From NCBI GenBank assembly GCA_014650475.1, contig BMVA01000014.1, positions 124,001 through 188,000 on the forward strand: a stretch of DNA of 64,000 nucleotides. The letters run 5' to 3'. Positions 16,631 to 27,026 of this stretch are shown here, in pieces. This DNA comes from Streptomyces albogriseolus. GTDB lineage: Bacteria; Actinomycetota; Actinomycetes; Streptomycetales; Streptomycetaceae. The notes under the pieces were generated by a model. The model did no database searches. It saw only the letters and a list, made by a program, of their open reading frames with translations, and was not told where the DNA came from. Both the position numbers and the translations under genes were made by a program. Each line of letters opens with the position of its first letter. Position 1 is the stretch's first letter.

Positions 16631-18697
16631 TCATCGAACTCGGCTCCGCAGTCCCGTGAACGCGTACGCGCACAGCAGCGCCAGCACCGACAACGCCATG
16701 GCCCCGCCCACCGGTTGGGCCAGCAGCCGCAGCAGCGCTTCCAGGTGCTGCTCGCCCCCGAAGGTCCGGCGCAGCGGCAGCCCGTCCGCGAGCCGCCCGG
16801 CGAACGGCCGCGGACCGCGCAGCGACGGACCCTCCGTGATCTTGTGCACGGCGGGTACGACGAGAAGCGGCACGGCGACGACCGCGGCGAGCCCGGCGGT
16901 GGTGGACCGGAAGACCCCCGCGGCCAGCACCCCCGCCCAGGCACATCCCGTGACCAGGGCGAGCCACCCGGCGGTCAGAGCGGGCCAGTCCGCCGGGAGC
17001 GCCACGAGTTCGCTCCCGTAGACGAGATACAGCAGTTCGGCGGTGCAGCCGACGGTCAGCACGGCCAGGGCGAGGGCGGTCAGCGAGGCGACGAAGAGCT
17101 TCGCGGTCAGCAGGCCGAGCCTCCGCGGGACGGTCCCCCGGTCCGCGGCGAGCGCGGGATGCCGGAACTCGTCGCCGAACGCCAGCGCGCCGAGCAGACC
17201 CGCCCCGAGCGCGGCGGGCGGTAGCGGCAATTCCACGGGCCAGGCGGCCAGCAGTCGCGGCTGGGGGGTGTGGCCGATGCGGGCCAGCAGCACGGCGGTG
17301 AGGGCGGACACCGCGAGGACGCAGGCCCCGACGATGTACCCCGTGGCCACCCCGGCGGCCCGCCGGATCTCGTAGCGGACGGGCCGCAGGGGGGTGGGCG
17401 CGGGGCGGACGAGGACGGGGGGCGGGAGGGTGACGGTGGCGGGGCGGGGGGCAGGGGGGGTGGTGCGGGGGGCGGTGGGTTGTTGTTGTGGCGGTGCCGC
17501 CTGGGAAGCGTCGTTGTCGGGAGCGCCTGGGGACGACTCAGGCGAGGTTGATGCGGCGGGGTCGGCCTCAGGCGACGCGGGCGCGGGGGTTGCGGTCTCC
17601 GGCTCGGGGTCGGGGTCAGGGTCGGGAGTTGCTGCGGCTTCGGGCTCCGGGCAAGGGTTCGGGTCCGAGTTGGGCTCGGGTTCGGGGTTGGGCTCGGACT
17701 CGGGATCGGCCTCGGGATCGGGTTCGGGCTCGGGTTCGGGGTTGGGACCAGGCTGAGGGCCGGTTTCGGCCGAGGGCCGCGACTCGGGAGCCTGCTGAGG
17801 TTGCGCGTCCGCACCAGCCCCCGGCCCCATGTCCCCGATCTCATCGGCCAGTTGATGGACGACGATCCCGTGCCGGAAGGCCGTCTCCCCCACCTCGGCA
17901 CAGGTACTTCCGTAGACGCAGAGGCGGTTGCCTCCCTCCCGTACGACCTCCACGGACCGCTGCGTGGAGCGGGCCTGCTGGGCGAGCAGCACGGAGAGGC
18001 GGGCGGCGTGCGGGCTGCGGACGGCGACGCGGGGGCGCAGCCGGGTGCGGGCGAAGTCGGCGGCCCGCTGGTCGGCGACGATCCGTCCGCCGTCCAACGT
18101 GATCACGTGATCGGCGAACCGCGCCGCCTCCTTGGGATCGGCCGTACCGCACAGCACCGTCCCGCCCTGCGCCGCGTGTTCCCGCAGCATGTCGTACAGC
18201 CAGCGCCGCTCCGCCACCGCGAGCCCTCGCGCCGGGTCGTCGAGCACGAGCGTGTGCGGGTCCGGCAGGAGGGCGCAGGCCAGGCCCAGCCGGCGGTCCA
18301 TGCCGCGCGACAGGGTGCCGAGGCGTTCGTCGCGCAGGCTCACCAGGCCCACCGCTTCGAGCACTTCGTCGGCGCGCCGGGCCGGGAGCCCCGAGGCCGC
18401 GCACAGCATGCGGAGGTGTCCGCGGACCGAGCGGGCAGGGTGCCCCGGCACGTCGCCCAGCAGCACACCGACCTCGTGCGCGGGGTGCGCGATGCGGTGC
18501 AGGGGACGGCCTCTGAAGTAGGTGATCCCACGCCCGCGTTGGAGCTCGAGCATGAGTCTCAACACCGTCGTCTTGCCCGCGCCCGGCGCCCCGAGCAACG
18601 CGGTGACACGGCCCGCGTGCGCCTCGAAGGACACGTTGTCGACGGCGGACCGCTGCTCTTTGCGGGGAATGCTGGTCAGTCCGATGGCCTGGATCAC
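16631..18697 (-). CDS. fused ABC transporter: ATPase, acidic Pro-rich linker, membrane domain
   Basis: In this 688-residue protein, the N-terminal ATPase (1-285) has Walker [10 protein letters not shown], a signature-like LSRGM, Walker [11 protein letters not shown] with Asp replacing the usual catalytic Glu, and a degenerate H-loop region (GTADPKEA). A linker of about 120 residues is built of Pro-Glu/Asp-Pro repeats. The C-terminal 260 residues contain about six hydrophobic segments, consistent with an ABC-2-type permease half. The start GTG 18697 begins at the family-like VIQAIGLTS; the ribosome site is weak. Substrate unknown. Confidence 0.8.
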   Translation of the reverse strand: MIQAIGLTSIPRKEQRSAVDNVSFEAHAGRVTALLGAPGAGKTTVLRLMLELQRGRGITYFRGRPLHRIAHPAHEVGVLLGDVPGHPARSVRGHLRMLCAASGLPARRADEVLEAVGLVSLRDERLGTLSRGMDRRLGLACALLPDPHTLVLDDPARGLAVAERRWLYDMLREHAAQGGTVLCGTADPKEAARFADHVITLDGGRIVADQRAADFARTRLRPRVAVRSPHAARLSVLLAQQARSTQRSVEVVREGGNRLCVYGSTCAEVGETAFRHGIVVHQLADEIGDMGPGAGADAQPQQAPESRPSAETGPQPGPNPEPEPEPDPEADPESEPNPEPEPNSDPNPCPEPEAAATPDPDPDPEPETATPAPASPEADPAASTSPESSPGAPDNDASQAAPPQQQPTAPRTTPPAPRPATVTLPPPVLVRPAPTPLRPVRYEIRRAAGVATGYIVGACVLAVSALTAVLLARIGHTPQPRLLAAWPVELPLPPAALGAGLLGALAFGDEFRHPALAADRGTVPRRLGLLTAKLFVASLTALALAVLTVGCTAELLYLVYGSELVALPADWPALTAGWLALVTGCAWAGVLAAGVFRSTTAGLAAVVAVPLLVVPAVHKITEGPSLRGPRPFAGRLADGLPLRRTFGGEQHLEALLRLLAQPVGGAMALSVLALLCAYAFTGLRSRVR
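17601..17755 (-). repeat. degenerate short repeats encoding the Pro/Glu/Asp linker
   Basis: Variants of cgggttcgggctcggg recur through this interval inside the fused ABC gene. They encode alternating proline and acidic residues. The repetition makes the segment prone to length change. Confidence 0.75.
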
Positions 18698-18803
18698 CCG
18701 ATGCAAGATAGCGCGCCATATCGGGTTTTTCGGGCACCACAGGGCCCGTTGCACGGAGGGAGAAAGGTCCGGGAACCGCGCCCCGGGGCCGGTCTCTCCC
18801 CCG

Positions 18804-19562
18804 TCAGACCTCGGGGCGCAGCATGGGCGGGTTGAGCAGGGTGGCGCCGCCGGCCCGGAAGAGCTGGGCGGGACGGCCGCCCTGCCGGGTGGTGGTGCCG
18901 CCGGTGGGCACCAGGAAGCCCGGGGTGCCCGTCACCTTGCGGTGGAAGTTGCGCGGGTCGAGCGCCACGCCCCAGACCGCCTCGTAGACCCGGCGCAGTT
19001 CACCGACGGTGAACTCCGGCGGGCAGAACGCCGTCGCCAGCGAGGAGTACTCGATCTTGGAGCGGGCGCGCTCCACCCCGTCCGAGAGGATCTGCGCGTG
19101 GTCGAAGGCGAGCGGCGCCACCGGCTCGCCGTCCCTGCCGTAACCGCCCTGCTCCAGCAGCTCGTCCACGGGCGCCCAGCGCGCGTTGCTGGCGTCGCCG
19201 CCCGCCCTGGGTGCCGGCAGGTCCGGGGCGAGGGCGAGGTGCGCGACGCTGACCACCCGCATGCGCGGGTCACGCTTGGGGTCCCCGTACGTGGCCAGCT
19301 GCTCGAGGTGGGCGCCGTGATCCTGGGCGGGGATGGCCGGATCATGAACCCGCAGCCCCGTCTCCTCGACCAGCTCCCGCGCCGCCGCCTGCGCCAGATC
19401 CTCGTCGGCCCGTACGAACCCTCCGGGGAGTGCCCAGCGCCCCTGGAACGGGGGCTCGCCCCTGCGCACCGCCAGTGCACACAGAGCGTGACGTCGCACG
19501 GTGAGCACGACCAGGTCCACGGTGACGGCGAAAGGCGGAAAGGCTGACGGGTCGTAGGGCAT
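18804..19562 (-). CDS. NUDIX-domain protein with C-terminal winged helix (NrtR-like)
   Basis: The 252-residue protein has an N-terminal NUDIX domain with the box [23 protein letters not shown] (about residues 47-69) and a C-terminal region (about 160-240: [27 protein letters not shown]) resembling the winged-helix domain of NrtR-type regulators of NAD metabolism. The NUDIX box keeps REx2EE, so hydrolysis of an ADP-ribose-type substrate is possible. ATG 19562. An imperfect inverted repeat lies just upstream (19572-19594). No NAD biosynthesis genes are adjacent. Confidence 0.85.
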   Translation of the reverse strand: MPYDPSAFPPFAVTVDLVVLTVRRHALCALAVRRGEPPFQGRWALPGGFVRADEDLAQAAARELVEETGLRVHDPAIPAQDHGAHLEQLATYGDPKRDPRMRVVSVAHLALAPDLPAPRAGGDASNARWAPVDELLEQGGYGRDGEPVAPLAFDHAQILSDGVERARSKIEYSSLATAFCPPEFTVGELRRVYEAVWGVALDPRNFHRKVTGTPGFLVPTGGTTTRQGGRPAQLFRAGGATLLNPPMLRPEV

Positions 19563-19571
19563 GCGGCGATC

Positions 19572-19594
19572 ATAGTCGTCTGCCTGACGATAAA
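19572..19594. promoter_or_regulatory. imperfect inverted repeat upstream of the NUDIX regulator
   Basis: TAGTCGTC and GACGATAA, separated by TGCCT, form an imperfect palindrome 10-30 bp upstream of the start codon. It could be an autoregulatory operator. Half-site agreement is partial, so this is tentative. Confidence 0.3.
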
Positions 19595-19649
19595 CACTCC
19601 CTTCACCGGCCGGATCGCGGGCCGATCTCCTCCCGCGGAGGCATCTCCC

Positions 19650-21282
19650 CTACTCGTCAGCCTGCTTCCCGGGTGACGCGGGGCGCGTGCTCTCCTGGCG
19701 TTGCCCGCGTCGGCTCGCGGCGCCGGGGTGGGTGGCGCCTTTGGGCCGGGCCCCGCCCGGTGACATGCGCGGGCGTGGCACCCGTCCGGTCGCGGCGCTT
19801 CCCCGGGGAGCGGACCGCCCCTCGCGGACGGCCGCCCGCATCCGGCGCCTTCGGGGCGCGGGCTCCGCGTCATGACCGTGCGTCTCGCTCCCGTCGAGGC
19901 CGGGTGCCTCGCCCCTGTCCTGGCCGGGCGCCTCGCCCGCCTCGGCCGGGCGGCAGTCCTCGCCCTCATCCGCGGGCCGGGCCGTCTCACTCCCCTCACC
20001 CTCTCCCTCGCCTCGCAGGCAGCGGCGGATCGACTCCGGGTCGAGCCCCTCGTTGCACGCCTGGTGCAGCAGACGCGCGAAGAGATAGTCCGGATCGGCC
20101 CCGAGCGCCATGGCCAGTGCCTCCCGGGCCTCCAGTTCGTCACCGGAGGACCAGGCGACCCACCCGGCGAGGGTGAGGGGCGCGGCGGCGTACTCCCCGT
20201 ACGGGCCGACGCAGCGGCGTGCCAAGGTGCGCCACAGGCGGAGGGCCGGGGCCGCCTCGTCGCCCTCCATCCACGCGGCGGCACGGTCGCGGGTGGTGCG
20301 GTCCTGGAGGCCGAGGAGCACCATGGCCGCCTCGTCGTACCCGACCAGTTCGTCGTCGCGCAGGTCCGCCGGGAGTGTGCCGGAGACGGGTGGCGCGTCG
20401 GCGAGGCGGCGCATGAGACGCTCGGCCAGTTCCAGCGTCTCGTCGGCGACGATCTTCCGGGCCTCCGCGTCGACGATCCGGGGCAGCAGCTTCAGCCCGG
20501 CCTCGTCCAGTGCGCGGCGCTGGTCGTGGGCGGCGGAGGTCTCCCAGGGCTGGAGCCGGGCATGCAGCTCACGCAGGGAGCCGCGGACCTGGAGCCCGGC
20601 GTAGGCGGCCGCGGCGGCCAGTACGGACGTACCGGGCAGACCCATCGGCGTCCCTTCGGCCGGGCAGCAGGTCTGGTCGTCGCAGCAGTACGACCAGAAG
20701 CGGCCGTCGGAGACGCAGAGGGCTTCGACCACCGGGACGTCCAGGGCTCCGCTCTCCAGTCGCAGGGCGTGGGCCAGCGGCCCCAGCCGCTCCTTGACCT
20801 GCCGGCCGGTCTCGCCCCGTCCCGGCTCCTGGCACAGGAAGACGAATCTGCTCGGGCCGCGAGCCTCGGCGCTCACAGCCGGCCACCAGGCCCTGGGCCA
20901 GCTGCCGGGCGGCCGAGGGCCAGTCGCCGGGGTCGGCGGGGATGCCGAGCCGGGCCCGGCCGCCGAACCTGCCCCGGCCTCCGGTGTCGTGCAGGGAGAC
21001 GAGGACCATGCTGTCCTCCGGGCGGTACCCGAGGAGGTAGGGCACGGCGTCGGCGAGCTCGGCCGGGGTGCGCAGCGTCACCTGCTGCGGGTCGCCGTGG
21101 CTCTCGTACGCGGTGCAGGACAGGTCCGGCGGGAGCGGAGGGCGGTCCTCCCGGCTCACCGGCACGGGGGTTTCGGTGCGAGCCGCGGCCGCTTTCCGCC
21201 GCGGCTCCGCCGCGTCGCGCCCGCCCTGGATCGGGATGTCACTGTTCTCGGAGGGACCGGTCGTCCCGCTGTGGTTCGTCAT
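19650..21282 (-). pseudogene. DUF4192 family gene interrupted by a +1 frameshift
   Basis: Two adjacent minus-strand frames make one DUF4192 protein. The first (from ATG 21282, ribosome site GAGAGGG) carries the N-terminal domain (TLRTPAELADAVPYLLGYRP, later RARLGIPADPGDWP) up to RPEQI. The second frame resumes at VFLCQEPGRGETGRQVKERL and runs to TAG at 19650. In the minus strand, GAG CAG ATT CGT CTT should read GAG CAG ATC GTC TTC: one extra T (an A at 20845-20846 on the given strand) breaks the frame and creates ATT, a rare codon here. The second part could still initiate at internal GTGs. The C-terminal tail is Arg/Gly/Pro-rich. A sequencing error is as likely as true decay. Confidence 0.8.
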
Positions 21283-21423
21283 GCCGCGACCCTCTCGCAG
21301 ATTGCGACATTCCGGTTGTCTTGTGGATAAGTCCGGTCAGGCCCATGTCACGGCCGTCGCCGCAGGCCGGCCTTCGTCCACAGCCCGGAGCCGATGTCGG
21401 CGCCGTCCTGTTGTATGGGACCC

Positions 21424-23589
21424 ATGGAGCACACGAGCAACACGGATCTCCGGACGGCCGCCGACGCGGTGCTCGCCCGTCTCGTCGGCGACGACACGGG
21501 CACCGCACGGCTGCGCGACGACCAGTGGCGGGCGATCGAGGCGCTGGTCGCCGAGAAGCGCCGGGCCCTGGTCGTCCAGCGCACGGGCTGGGGCAAGTCC
21601 GCGGTGTACTTCGTGGCCACCGCGCTGCTGAGGGCCCAGGGCAGCGGACCGACCGTGATCGTCTCCCCGCTCCTGGCGCTCATGCGCAACCAAGTCGAGG
21701 CCGCGGCCCGGGCCGGGGTACACGCCCGGACCATCAACTCCTCCAACAGCGAGGAGTGGGACGCCATCCGGGCGGAGATCGACGCGGGGGACGTGGATGT
21801 GCTGCTGGTCAGTCCCGAGCGGCTGAACAACCCGGACTTCCGCGACCAGGTGCTGCCACGGCTGGCCGCCGCGACCGGGCTGCTCGTGGTCGACGAGGCG
21901 CACTGCATCTCCGACTGGGGCCACGACTTCCGCCCGGACTACCGGCGGCTGCGCACGATGCTGAGCGACCTGCCGGAGGGGGTGCCCGTCCTCGCCACCA
22001 CCGCCACGGCCAATGCCCGGGTGACCGCCGACGTCGCCGAGCAGCTCGGCACGGGCGGTTCCTCGGACGCGCTCGTGCTGCGGGGTCCGCTGGACCGCGA
22101 GAGCCTCAGCCTGAGCGTGCTGCGCCTTCCGGACGCGGCGCACCGCATGGCCTGGCTCGCCGACCACCTGGACCAGCTCCCCGGGTCGGGGATCATCTAC
22201 ACGCTGACCGTGGCCGTGGCCGAGGAGGTCACCGCGTTCCTGCGCCGGCGCGGACATGTCGTCGCCTCGTACACCGGGCGGACGGAGAACGCCGACCGGC
22301 AGCAGGCCGAGGAGGACCTGCTGGCCAACAAGGTGAAGGCGCTCGTCGCCACCTCCGCCCTCGGCATGGGGTTCGACAAGCCCGACCTGGGCTTCGTGGT
22401 GCACCTCGGGTCACCGTCCTCCCCCATCTCCTACTACCAGCAGGTCGGCCGCGCGGGCCGCGGTGTGCGGCACGCGGAGGTGCTGCTCCTTCCGGGCAAG
22501 GAGGACGAGGCGATCTGGGAGTACTTCGCCTCGCTCGCCTTCCCCCCGGAGGAGACGGTGCGGCGCACGCTCGACGTGCTGGCGCGCGCCGAACGGCCTC
22601 TGTCACTCCCCGCGCTCGAACCGCTCGTGGAGCTGCGCCGCTCCCGTCTGGAGACGATGCTGAAGGTGCTCGACGTGGACGGGGCGGTGAAGCGGGTCAA
22701 GGGCGGCTGGATCGCGACCGGTCAGCCCTGGACGTACGACGCCGAGCGGTACGCGTGGGTGGCGCGTCAGCGCGCGGCCGAACAGCAGGCGATGCGGGAC
22801 TACGTGTCGGCGACGGACTGCCGGATGGAGTTCCTGCAACGGCAGTTGGACGACGAGGGCGCCAAGCCCTGCGGCCGCTGCGACAACTGCGCGGGCGCCC
22901 GCTACACGGCCGAGGCATCCGCCGTGGCACTCGACGCGGCCCGCGCCGACCTCGGCCGGGCCGGCGTCGAGGTGGAGCCCCGGCGCATGTGGCCCACCGG
23001 ACTCCCCGCGATCGGCGTGGATCTGAAAGGCCGCATCCCGGCCGGGGAGCAGGCGGCGCAGGGACGGGCCCTGGGCCGGCTCTCGGACATCGGCTGGGGC
23101 AACCGGCTGCGTCCGCTGCTCGCACCGCAGGCGCCGGACGGACCCGTGCCCGAAGACGTCGCCCGGGCCGCGGTGGGCGTGCTCGCCGACTGGGCCAAGG
23201 GACCGGGTGGTTGGGCACCGGGGGTGGACGACGCCCAGCCCCGGCCGGTCGGGGTGGTGACCATCGCCTCGCGCACGCGGCCGCGGCTCGTCCAGTCGCT
23301 CGGGGCGCACATCGCCGAGACCGGGCGGCTGCCGCTGCTCGGCACGGTGGAGAGCACGGGCGAGCAGCATCAACTCCCCCGCAGTAACAGCGCCCAGCGG
23401 CTCAAGGCGCTCTCCGGCGCGCTGACCGTGCCGCCCGAGCTCGCGGAGGCACTGGCGCGCGCCGGAGGTCCGGTGCTTCTGGTGGACGATTACACCGAGA
23501 CGGGATGGACACTCGCCGTCGCGGCACGGCTGCTGCGGCGTTCGGGTGCGCAGGGAGTACTGCCGCTGGTACTGGCCGTACAGGGCTGA
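21424..23589 (+). CDS. RecQ-family DNA helicase with C-terminal phosphoribosyltransferase-like domain
   Basis: The 721-residue protein is an SF2 helicase with Walker [13 protein letters not shown] box [19 protein letters not shown] (the W/H aromatic loop typical of RecQ), motif III ATTATA and motif [10 protein letters not shown]. The RecQ zinc-binding region has C(x2)C(x2)C cysteines (CGRCDNC). About residues 560-721 show a PRTase-like fold with [21 protein letters not shown], a PRPP-binding-type loop. It probably unwinds recombination or repair intermediates. ATG 21424 is used; ATGs at 21394 and 21415 are in frame. It is divergent from the DUF4192 gene. Confidence 0.88.
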   Translation: MEHTSNTDLRTAADAVLARLVGDDTGTARLRDDQWRAIEALVAEKRRALVVQRTGWGKSAVYFVATALLRAQGSGPTVIVSPLLALMRNQVEAAARAGVHARTINSSNSEEWDAIRAEIDAGDVDVLLVSPERLNNPDFRDQVLPRLAAATGLLVVDEAHCISDWGHDFRPDYRRLRTMLSDLPEGVPVLATTATANARVTADVAEQLGTGGSSDALVLRGPLDRESLSLSVLRLPDAAHRMAWLADHLDQLPGSGIIYTLTVAVAEEVTAFLRRRGHVVASYTGRTENADRQQAEEDLLANKVKALVATSALGMGFDKPDLGFVVHLGSPSSPISYYQQVGRAGRGVRHAEVLLLPGKEDEAIWEYFASLAFPPEETVRRTLDVLARAERPLSLPALEPLVELRRSRLETMLKVLDVDGAVKRVKGGWIATGQPWTYDAERYAWVARQRAAEQQAMRDYVSATDCRMEFLQRQLDDEGAKPCGRCDNCAGARYTAEASAVALDAARADLGRAGVEVEPRRMWPTGLPAIGVDLKGRIPAGEQAAQGRALGRLSDIGWGNRLRPLLAPQAPDGPVPEDVARAAVGVLADWAKGPGGWAPGVDDAQPRPVGVVTIASRTRPRLVQSLGAHIAETGRLPLLGTVESTGEQHQLPRSNSAQRLKALSGALTVPPELAEALARAGGPVLLVDDYTETGWTLAVAARLLRRSGAQGVLPLVLAVQG

Positions 23590-23802
23590 GCGGAAACCCG
23601 CATTCGGCAGGTGGGGATATTAACCGCGGATCCACCGATAACGGTCCCCTGTCCCAATTGCTCGTTGCCGCATCCAAGTTCGACAGGAAGAATTGAGGGA
23701 CGCACCCGCACGGCTCGCCCGCCGACCAGGTAGGGCTCTGTTGCGTGCGCGCTCCCCCGAATCCGACCCGCCCGCAGTGTGGGCGTAGCCGAAGGGAGGA
23801 CC

Positions 23803-24417
23803 GTGACCTTCGGATTCGCTCCGTCCTCGGCGGCTTCGCTGTCGACGTCCGCCGCATCCGCCAACCGTGTGCTCGAGCCTGCGGAGTGGGCGGCCGCGGG
23901 AATCCCGCTGCTGCGCAGTCCGCGCGAGGTCGTCAGCGGACTGCACGCCCGGCACCGTCCGGGTCCGGCGACCGCGGTCGTCGCCGTGCTCGACCCGGAC
24001 GAACGCCTGCGGGCGAGCGCGTCGTTCACGCGGCGCTCCGCCTCCGCCGACGGCTGGTTGTACCGCAACGCGCTGCTGGCCCAGCTGCGCCGGGTCATCC
24101 CGCACGACCTGCGGCGCCGCACCCCGGTGCGCACCGCCGTCCTGCTCTACTGCCGTGAGGGCGACGCCCGCTGGACGGAGGAGGACGGAGCCTGGATGTG
24201 GGGGCTGCGGGACGCCTGCACCCTGCACGGGCTGCGCTGCGGTGCGTACATCACGCTGACCCGTGACGGCTGGCAGGTTCTGGGTGAGGGCCGGGGCGGC
24301 CGCCATCCCAGCGCCGGTTCGGAGCCGGAGCCGGTCGCCTTGTCCGAGGCGCCGCCGCGGATTCCACGCACCGGCGGGGCCGCGTCGGACGTGCTGCGGC
24401 GCGCGGCGGCCCGTTGA
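23803..24417 (+). CDS. conserved Streptomyces protein of unknown function
   Basis: This 204-residue soluble protein starts at GTG 23803 with a perfect GGGAGGA ribosome site. It contains conserved-looking blocks LEPAEWAAAGIPLLRSPREV, a DPDERLRASASFTRR strand-turn and DLRRRTPVRTAVLLYCREGD. No catalytic motif or family with known function is recognised. The upstream 213 bp are AT-rich in places (GGATATTAACC), probably its promoter. It converges on the gene at 24740-25366. Confidence 0.75.
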   Translation: MTFGFAPSSAASLSTSAASANRVLEPAEWAAAGIPLLRSPREVVSGLHARHRPGPATAVVAVLDPDERLRASASFTRRSASADGWLYRNALLAQLRRVIPHDLRRRTPVRTAVLLYCREGDARWTEEDGAWMWGLRDACTLHGLRCGAYITLTRDGWQVLGEGRGGRHPSAGSEPEPVALSEAPPRIPRTGGAASDVLRRAAAR

Positions 24418-24739
24418 CGTCGGGCCGTTCGCCCGCCCGCGCCGGTCCGTCGCCTGTGCCCGTGGCACCGGCATGCCCCGGTGCGGCACCACCGAGCGAC
24501 CACGGACGACGCAGACCTCGCGAGCCGTCCGCTCCGAAGAACCCGAGGCCCCACGGAGCCGCATCTGAGGATCCACGAGCCGCGCCCGCACGCCGAGCGC
24601 CCTCACCACCCGAGTACCGTGCGCCTCACCCGTCCCCGGGCACACCGACCGGCCAGCGGTGCGGGAGGCCCCGCGACCGCCGGCGTTCCCGCACGCGCGA
24701 TGTCCCTGTCCGGGTGCCGGACGACGCCGTGGCGTCGGC
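24418..24739. other. convergent intergenic region
   Basis: These 322 bp between two convergent genes hold no supported gene. A weak 7-bp hairpin (24465-24471 with 24478-24484) could end transcription of the preceding gene. Open frames through it are Arg/Pro-rich. Confidence 0.45.
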
Positions 24740-25366
24740 TCAGACCCCGGCGCCCAGCACGGAGTTGATGCGCTGCGGGTCCCCGCAGACGATCAGCAGC
24801 GCGCCGGCCCGGGCGTGGGCCGTCTTCAGGGCGGAGGCGGTCACGGACTCGGGGCCGCCGTTGACGGCGACCACCACGACGGGACGGGTCGTGGCACGGT
24901 CCGCCACCTGGGCGTCCGTGTAGAAGACGTCGTCGCGGGCGTCGTGCTGCGCCCAGTAGGACGCCTCGCCGAAGGACAGTTCGTGGGTGGCCCACGGGTG
25001 CGGTTCACCGGTGGTGATCACCAGCACGTCGCCGGGGGCGCGGCCCGAGTCCAGAAGCAGGTCGACGGCTTCCTCGGCGGCGTCGAGCGCCCCTTCGACG
25101 GAGGCCGGGATCAGCTGGATCTGCGGACCGTCGGCGGCAGCGGGCGAAGCCGAAGGGCCGGGCTTGGCAGCGTGGGCCGCGTCACGCGAGGTGCGCTGGA
25201 CCGGAGGGGCCGGCCGCGGCGGGCCGGGACGACCGGGACGCGACGGAGCCGCGGGGCGGGGACCGGGTACGGGACGGGGGGTCGGCGCGGTACGGCCACT
25301 GGCCGGCGTGGCGCGGGGACCCTGGGCACTCTCGTGAATCTGAGGCTCCTCGGGAATGAGAGGCAT
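24740..25366 (-). CDS. Pro-rich N-terminus plus Rossmann-like domain, unknown function
   Basis: The 208-residue protein has a low-complexity Pro/Arg/Ala-rich segment (about 15-70) and a C-terminal alpha/beta domain (VEGALDAAEEAVDLLLDSGR, DVLVITTGEPHPWATHE, RPVVVVAVNGG, ALLIVCGDP). The family is conserved in Streptomyces beside rnhB (from memory). ATG 25366 has no good ribosome site, and the upstream 20 bp are AT-rich, so a leaderless mRNA or another start is possible. It lies 67 bp downstream of rnhB on the same strand and could be cotranscribed. Confidence 0.7.
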   Translation of the reverse strand: MPLIPEEPQIHESAQGPRATPASGRTAPTPRPVPGPRPAAPSRPGRPGPPRPAPPVQRTSRDAAHAAKPGPSASPAAADGPQIQLIPASVEGALDAAEEAVDLLLDSGRAPGDVLVITTGEPHPWATHELSFGEASYWAQHDARDDVFYTDAQVADRATTRPVVVVAVNGGPESVTASALKTAHARAGALLIVCGDPQRINSVLGAGV

Positions 25367-25433
25367 GAGCTGATTTTTATCAAACGGTGGCGCGGCCGGC
25401 GTCGCCGGGTGGCACATCAGTGCGAGCGCCCGG

Positions 25434-26135
25434 TCAGAAGTCGAATCCGAGTTGGCCCTCGATCTCCGGGACGCGCGCCTCCGCCCAGGTGCGGGCCCTC
25501 TTGAGGTGCCGCCACTGGGGCAGCGCATCAAGATACGCCCACGACAGCCGGTGGTACGGGGTGGGTCCCCGGACCTCCAGCGCGGCCCGGTGCACGGGGG
25601 ACGGATACCCGGCGTTGTCCGCGAAACCGAAGTCTGCATGGTCGGCGCCCAGTTCGGCCATCATTTTGTCGCGCTGGACCTTGGCGATGACCGACGCCGC
25701 CGCCACGGCCACGCACGACTGGTCGCCCTTGATGACCGTCCGGACCCGCCAGGGCGAGCCGAGGTAGTCGTGCTTGCCGTCGAGGATGACCGCGTCGGGC
25801 CGGACGGGCAGGCCCTCCAGGGCGCGGACGGCCGCCAGCCTGAGCGCGGCGGTCATGCCCAGGTCGTCGATCTCCTCGGGCGACGCGTGGCCCAGGGCGT
25901 ACGACGTCACCCAGCTCCGCAGGGTATCGGCGAGTTCGGTGCGGCGCTTGACGGTGAGGAGCTTGGAGTCGGTGAGTCCCTCGGGGGGCCGGCGCAGTCC
26001 GGTGATCGCCGCGCAGACGGTGACCGGGCCGGCCCACGCACCACGCCCCACCTCGTCGACACCTGCAACGATCTTCGCTCCGGTCGTGGCGCGGAGTGAG
26101 CGCTCGACGGTGTGAGTAGGTGGTTCGTACGGCAT
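25434..26135 (-). CDS. rnhB: ribonuclease HII
   Basis: The 233-residue enzyme removes single ribonucleotides and RNA from RNA-DNA hybrids. Active-site acidic residues sit in [16 protein letters not shown] (Asp, then Glu), [10 protein letters not shown] (Asp) and the later [20 protein letters not shown] (Asp), with the SDSK-type element LTDSKLL, all characteristic of RNase HII. ATG 26135 is preceded by AAGGG; an in-frame extension of 24 residues is ignored. It follows the TetR gene by 82 bp on the same strand. Confidence 0.95.
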   Translation of the reverse strand: MPYEPPTHTVERSLRATTGAKIVAGVDEVGRGAWAGPVTVCAAITGLRRPPEGLTDSKLLTVKRRTELADTLRSWVTSYALGHASPEEIDDLGMTAALRLAAVRALEGLPVRPDAVILDGKHDYLGSPWRVRTVIKGDQSCVAVAAASVIAKVQRDKMMAELGADHADFGFADNAGYPSPVHRAALEVRGPTPYHRLSWAYLDALPQWRHLKRARTWAEARVPEIEGQLGFDF

Positions 26136-26217
26136 GGCGCCCTTAGCGTACGCCGCCCGGTCCGGCGTGCGACACCCCGGTTCCCGGACTGTGGTCACCA
26201 CCGTCACCGCCTCGTGA

Positions 26218-26841
26218 TCAGGAGGCGTGCGGACGCAGCAGCGGGACCATCAACTGGTCGATCATCTGCTCCAGATCGACGTCCGACCATTCGCTGCCGC
26301 ACATCTTCGAGCGGTACATCATCATGGCCGGAATGGCGTCGAAGACATACCCGTTGACCGCGTCGGGACGGACCTCGCCCCGCTCGATACCGCGCTCGAC
26401 CACCTCGCGGAGCATCGTGAGGGTCGGCTCCACGACGCCGTTGAAGATCACCGCGTGGAAGCGTTCGGCCTCGCTGCTGTCGCACTCGTGAATGACCGCG
26501 CGCAGGGCGCATCCCGGCTTGGAGAACATGGCGTCCCGGGCCCTGCGGCACAGCTCCAACAGGTCTTCGCGCACGCTCCCCAGGTCCGGCGCCTCATGGA
26601 ACTCGGGCAGCGCGGCGCGCAAGGCGTCGGCGACGAGATCCTCCTTGGAGGGCCAGCGCCGGTAGACGGCCGCCTTCCCCGTCTGGGCGCCCGCGGCGAC
26701 GCCCTCCATCGTCAGGCCGTTCCAGCCGACCGTGCTGAGCTGCTCCAGCGCGGCCTCGAGGATCGCGCGTTCCAGTACGGCGCCGCGACGGCGTGAGGCG
26801 GCCGTCTGAGCCTGGGCGGCAGCCCAGCTCGAAGTAACCAT
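26218..26841 (-). CDS. TetR-family transcriptional repressor of the adjacent MFS pump
   Basis: The 207-residue protein has an N-terminal helix-turn-helix ([42 protein letters not shown], about residues 25-70) and a helical ligand-binding domain with several Met and two Cys. ATG 26841 follows GGAGAG. It is divergent from the MFS gene, with two near-identical palindromes in the intergenic space. It most likely represses the pump and possibly itself, with a pump substrate as inducer. Confidence 0.92.
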   Translation of the reverse strand: MVTSSWAAAQAQTAASRRRGAVLERAILEAALEQLSTVGWNGLTMEGVAAGAQTGKAAVYRRWPSKEDLVADALRAALPEFHEAPDLGSVREDLLELCRRARDAMFSKPGCALRAVIHECDSSEAERFHAVIFNGVVEPTLTMLREVVERGIERGEVRPDAVNGYVFDAIPAMMMYRSKMCGSEWSDVDLEQMIDQLMVPLLRPHAS

Positions 26842-26935
26842 CTGACTCTCTCCAACGAGCAGAGGAAGCGGGCATTCGGGGATGAAGCACCCGCCGTACG
26901 GCGCCGAAGGGGGACGCGCCGACACGACGGCCATT

Positions 26936-26957
26936 CAGTGAACGCTTGCGTTCACTG
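26936..26957. promoter_or_regulatory. TetR operator 1
   Basis: CAGTGAACGC and GCGTTCACTG are perfect 10-bp inverted arms around TT. The palindrome overlaps the -35 hexamer of the MFS promoter. The same AGTGAACG half-sites recur in operator 2. Confidence 0.85.
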
Positions 26958-26974
26958 TCGAGGGCTCCTACGGT
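26946..26974 (+). promoter_or_regulatory. promoter of the MFS gene
   Basis: TTGCGT (26946-26951) and TACGGT (26969-26974) are separated by 17 bp, a good HrdB-type promoter. Transcription would begin near 26981, between the operators. TetR bound at either palindrome would occlude it. Confidence 0.7.
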
Positions 26975-26983
26975 GGACGCAAC

Positions 26984-27003
26984 AGTGAACGCGCTCGTTC
27001 ACT
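26984..27003. promoter_or_regulatory. TetR operator 2
   Basis: AGTGAACG and CGTTCACT (8-bp arms, 4-bp centre) repeat the half-sites of operator 1. The centre-to-centre distance is about 47 bp. It lies at the predicted transcription start, 23 bp before the MFS start codon. Confidence 0.85.
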
Positions 27004-27026
27004 AATTCTTCCGTGGGGGACCCATA

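Noticed and set aside
17601-17755. Repeat array as a possible CRISPR or regulatory repeat
   Set aside because: The repeats are short, degenerate, without spacers, and in frame within an ORF where they encode an acidic proline-rich linker.
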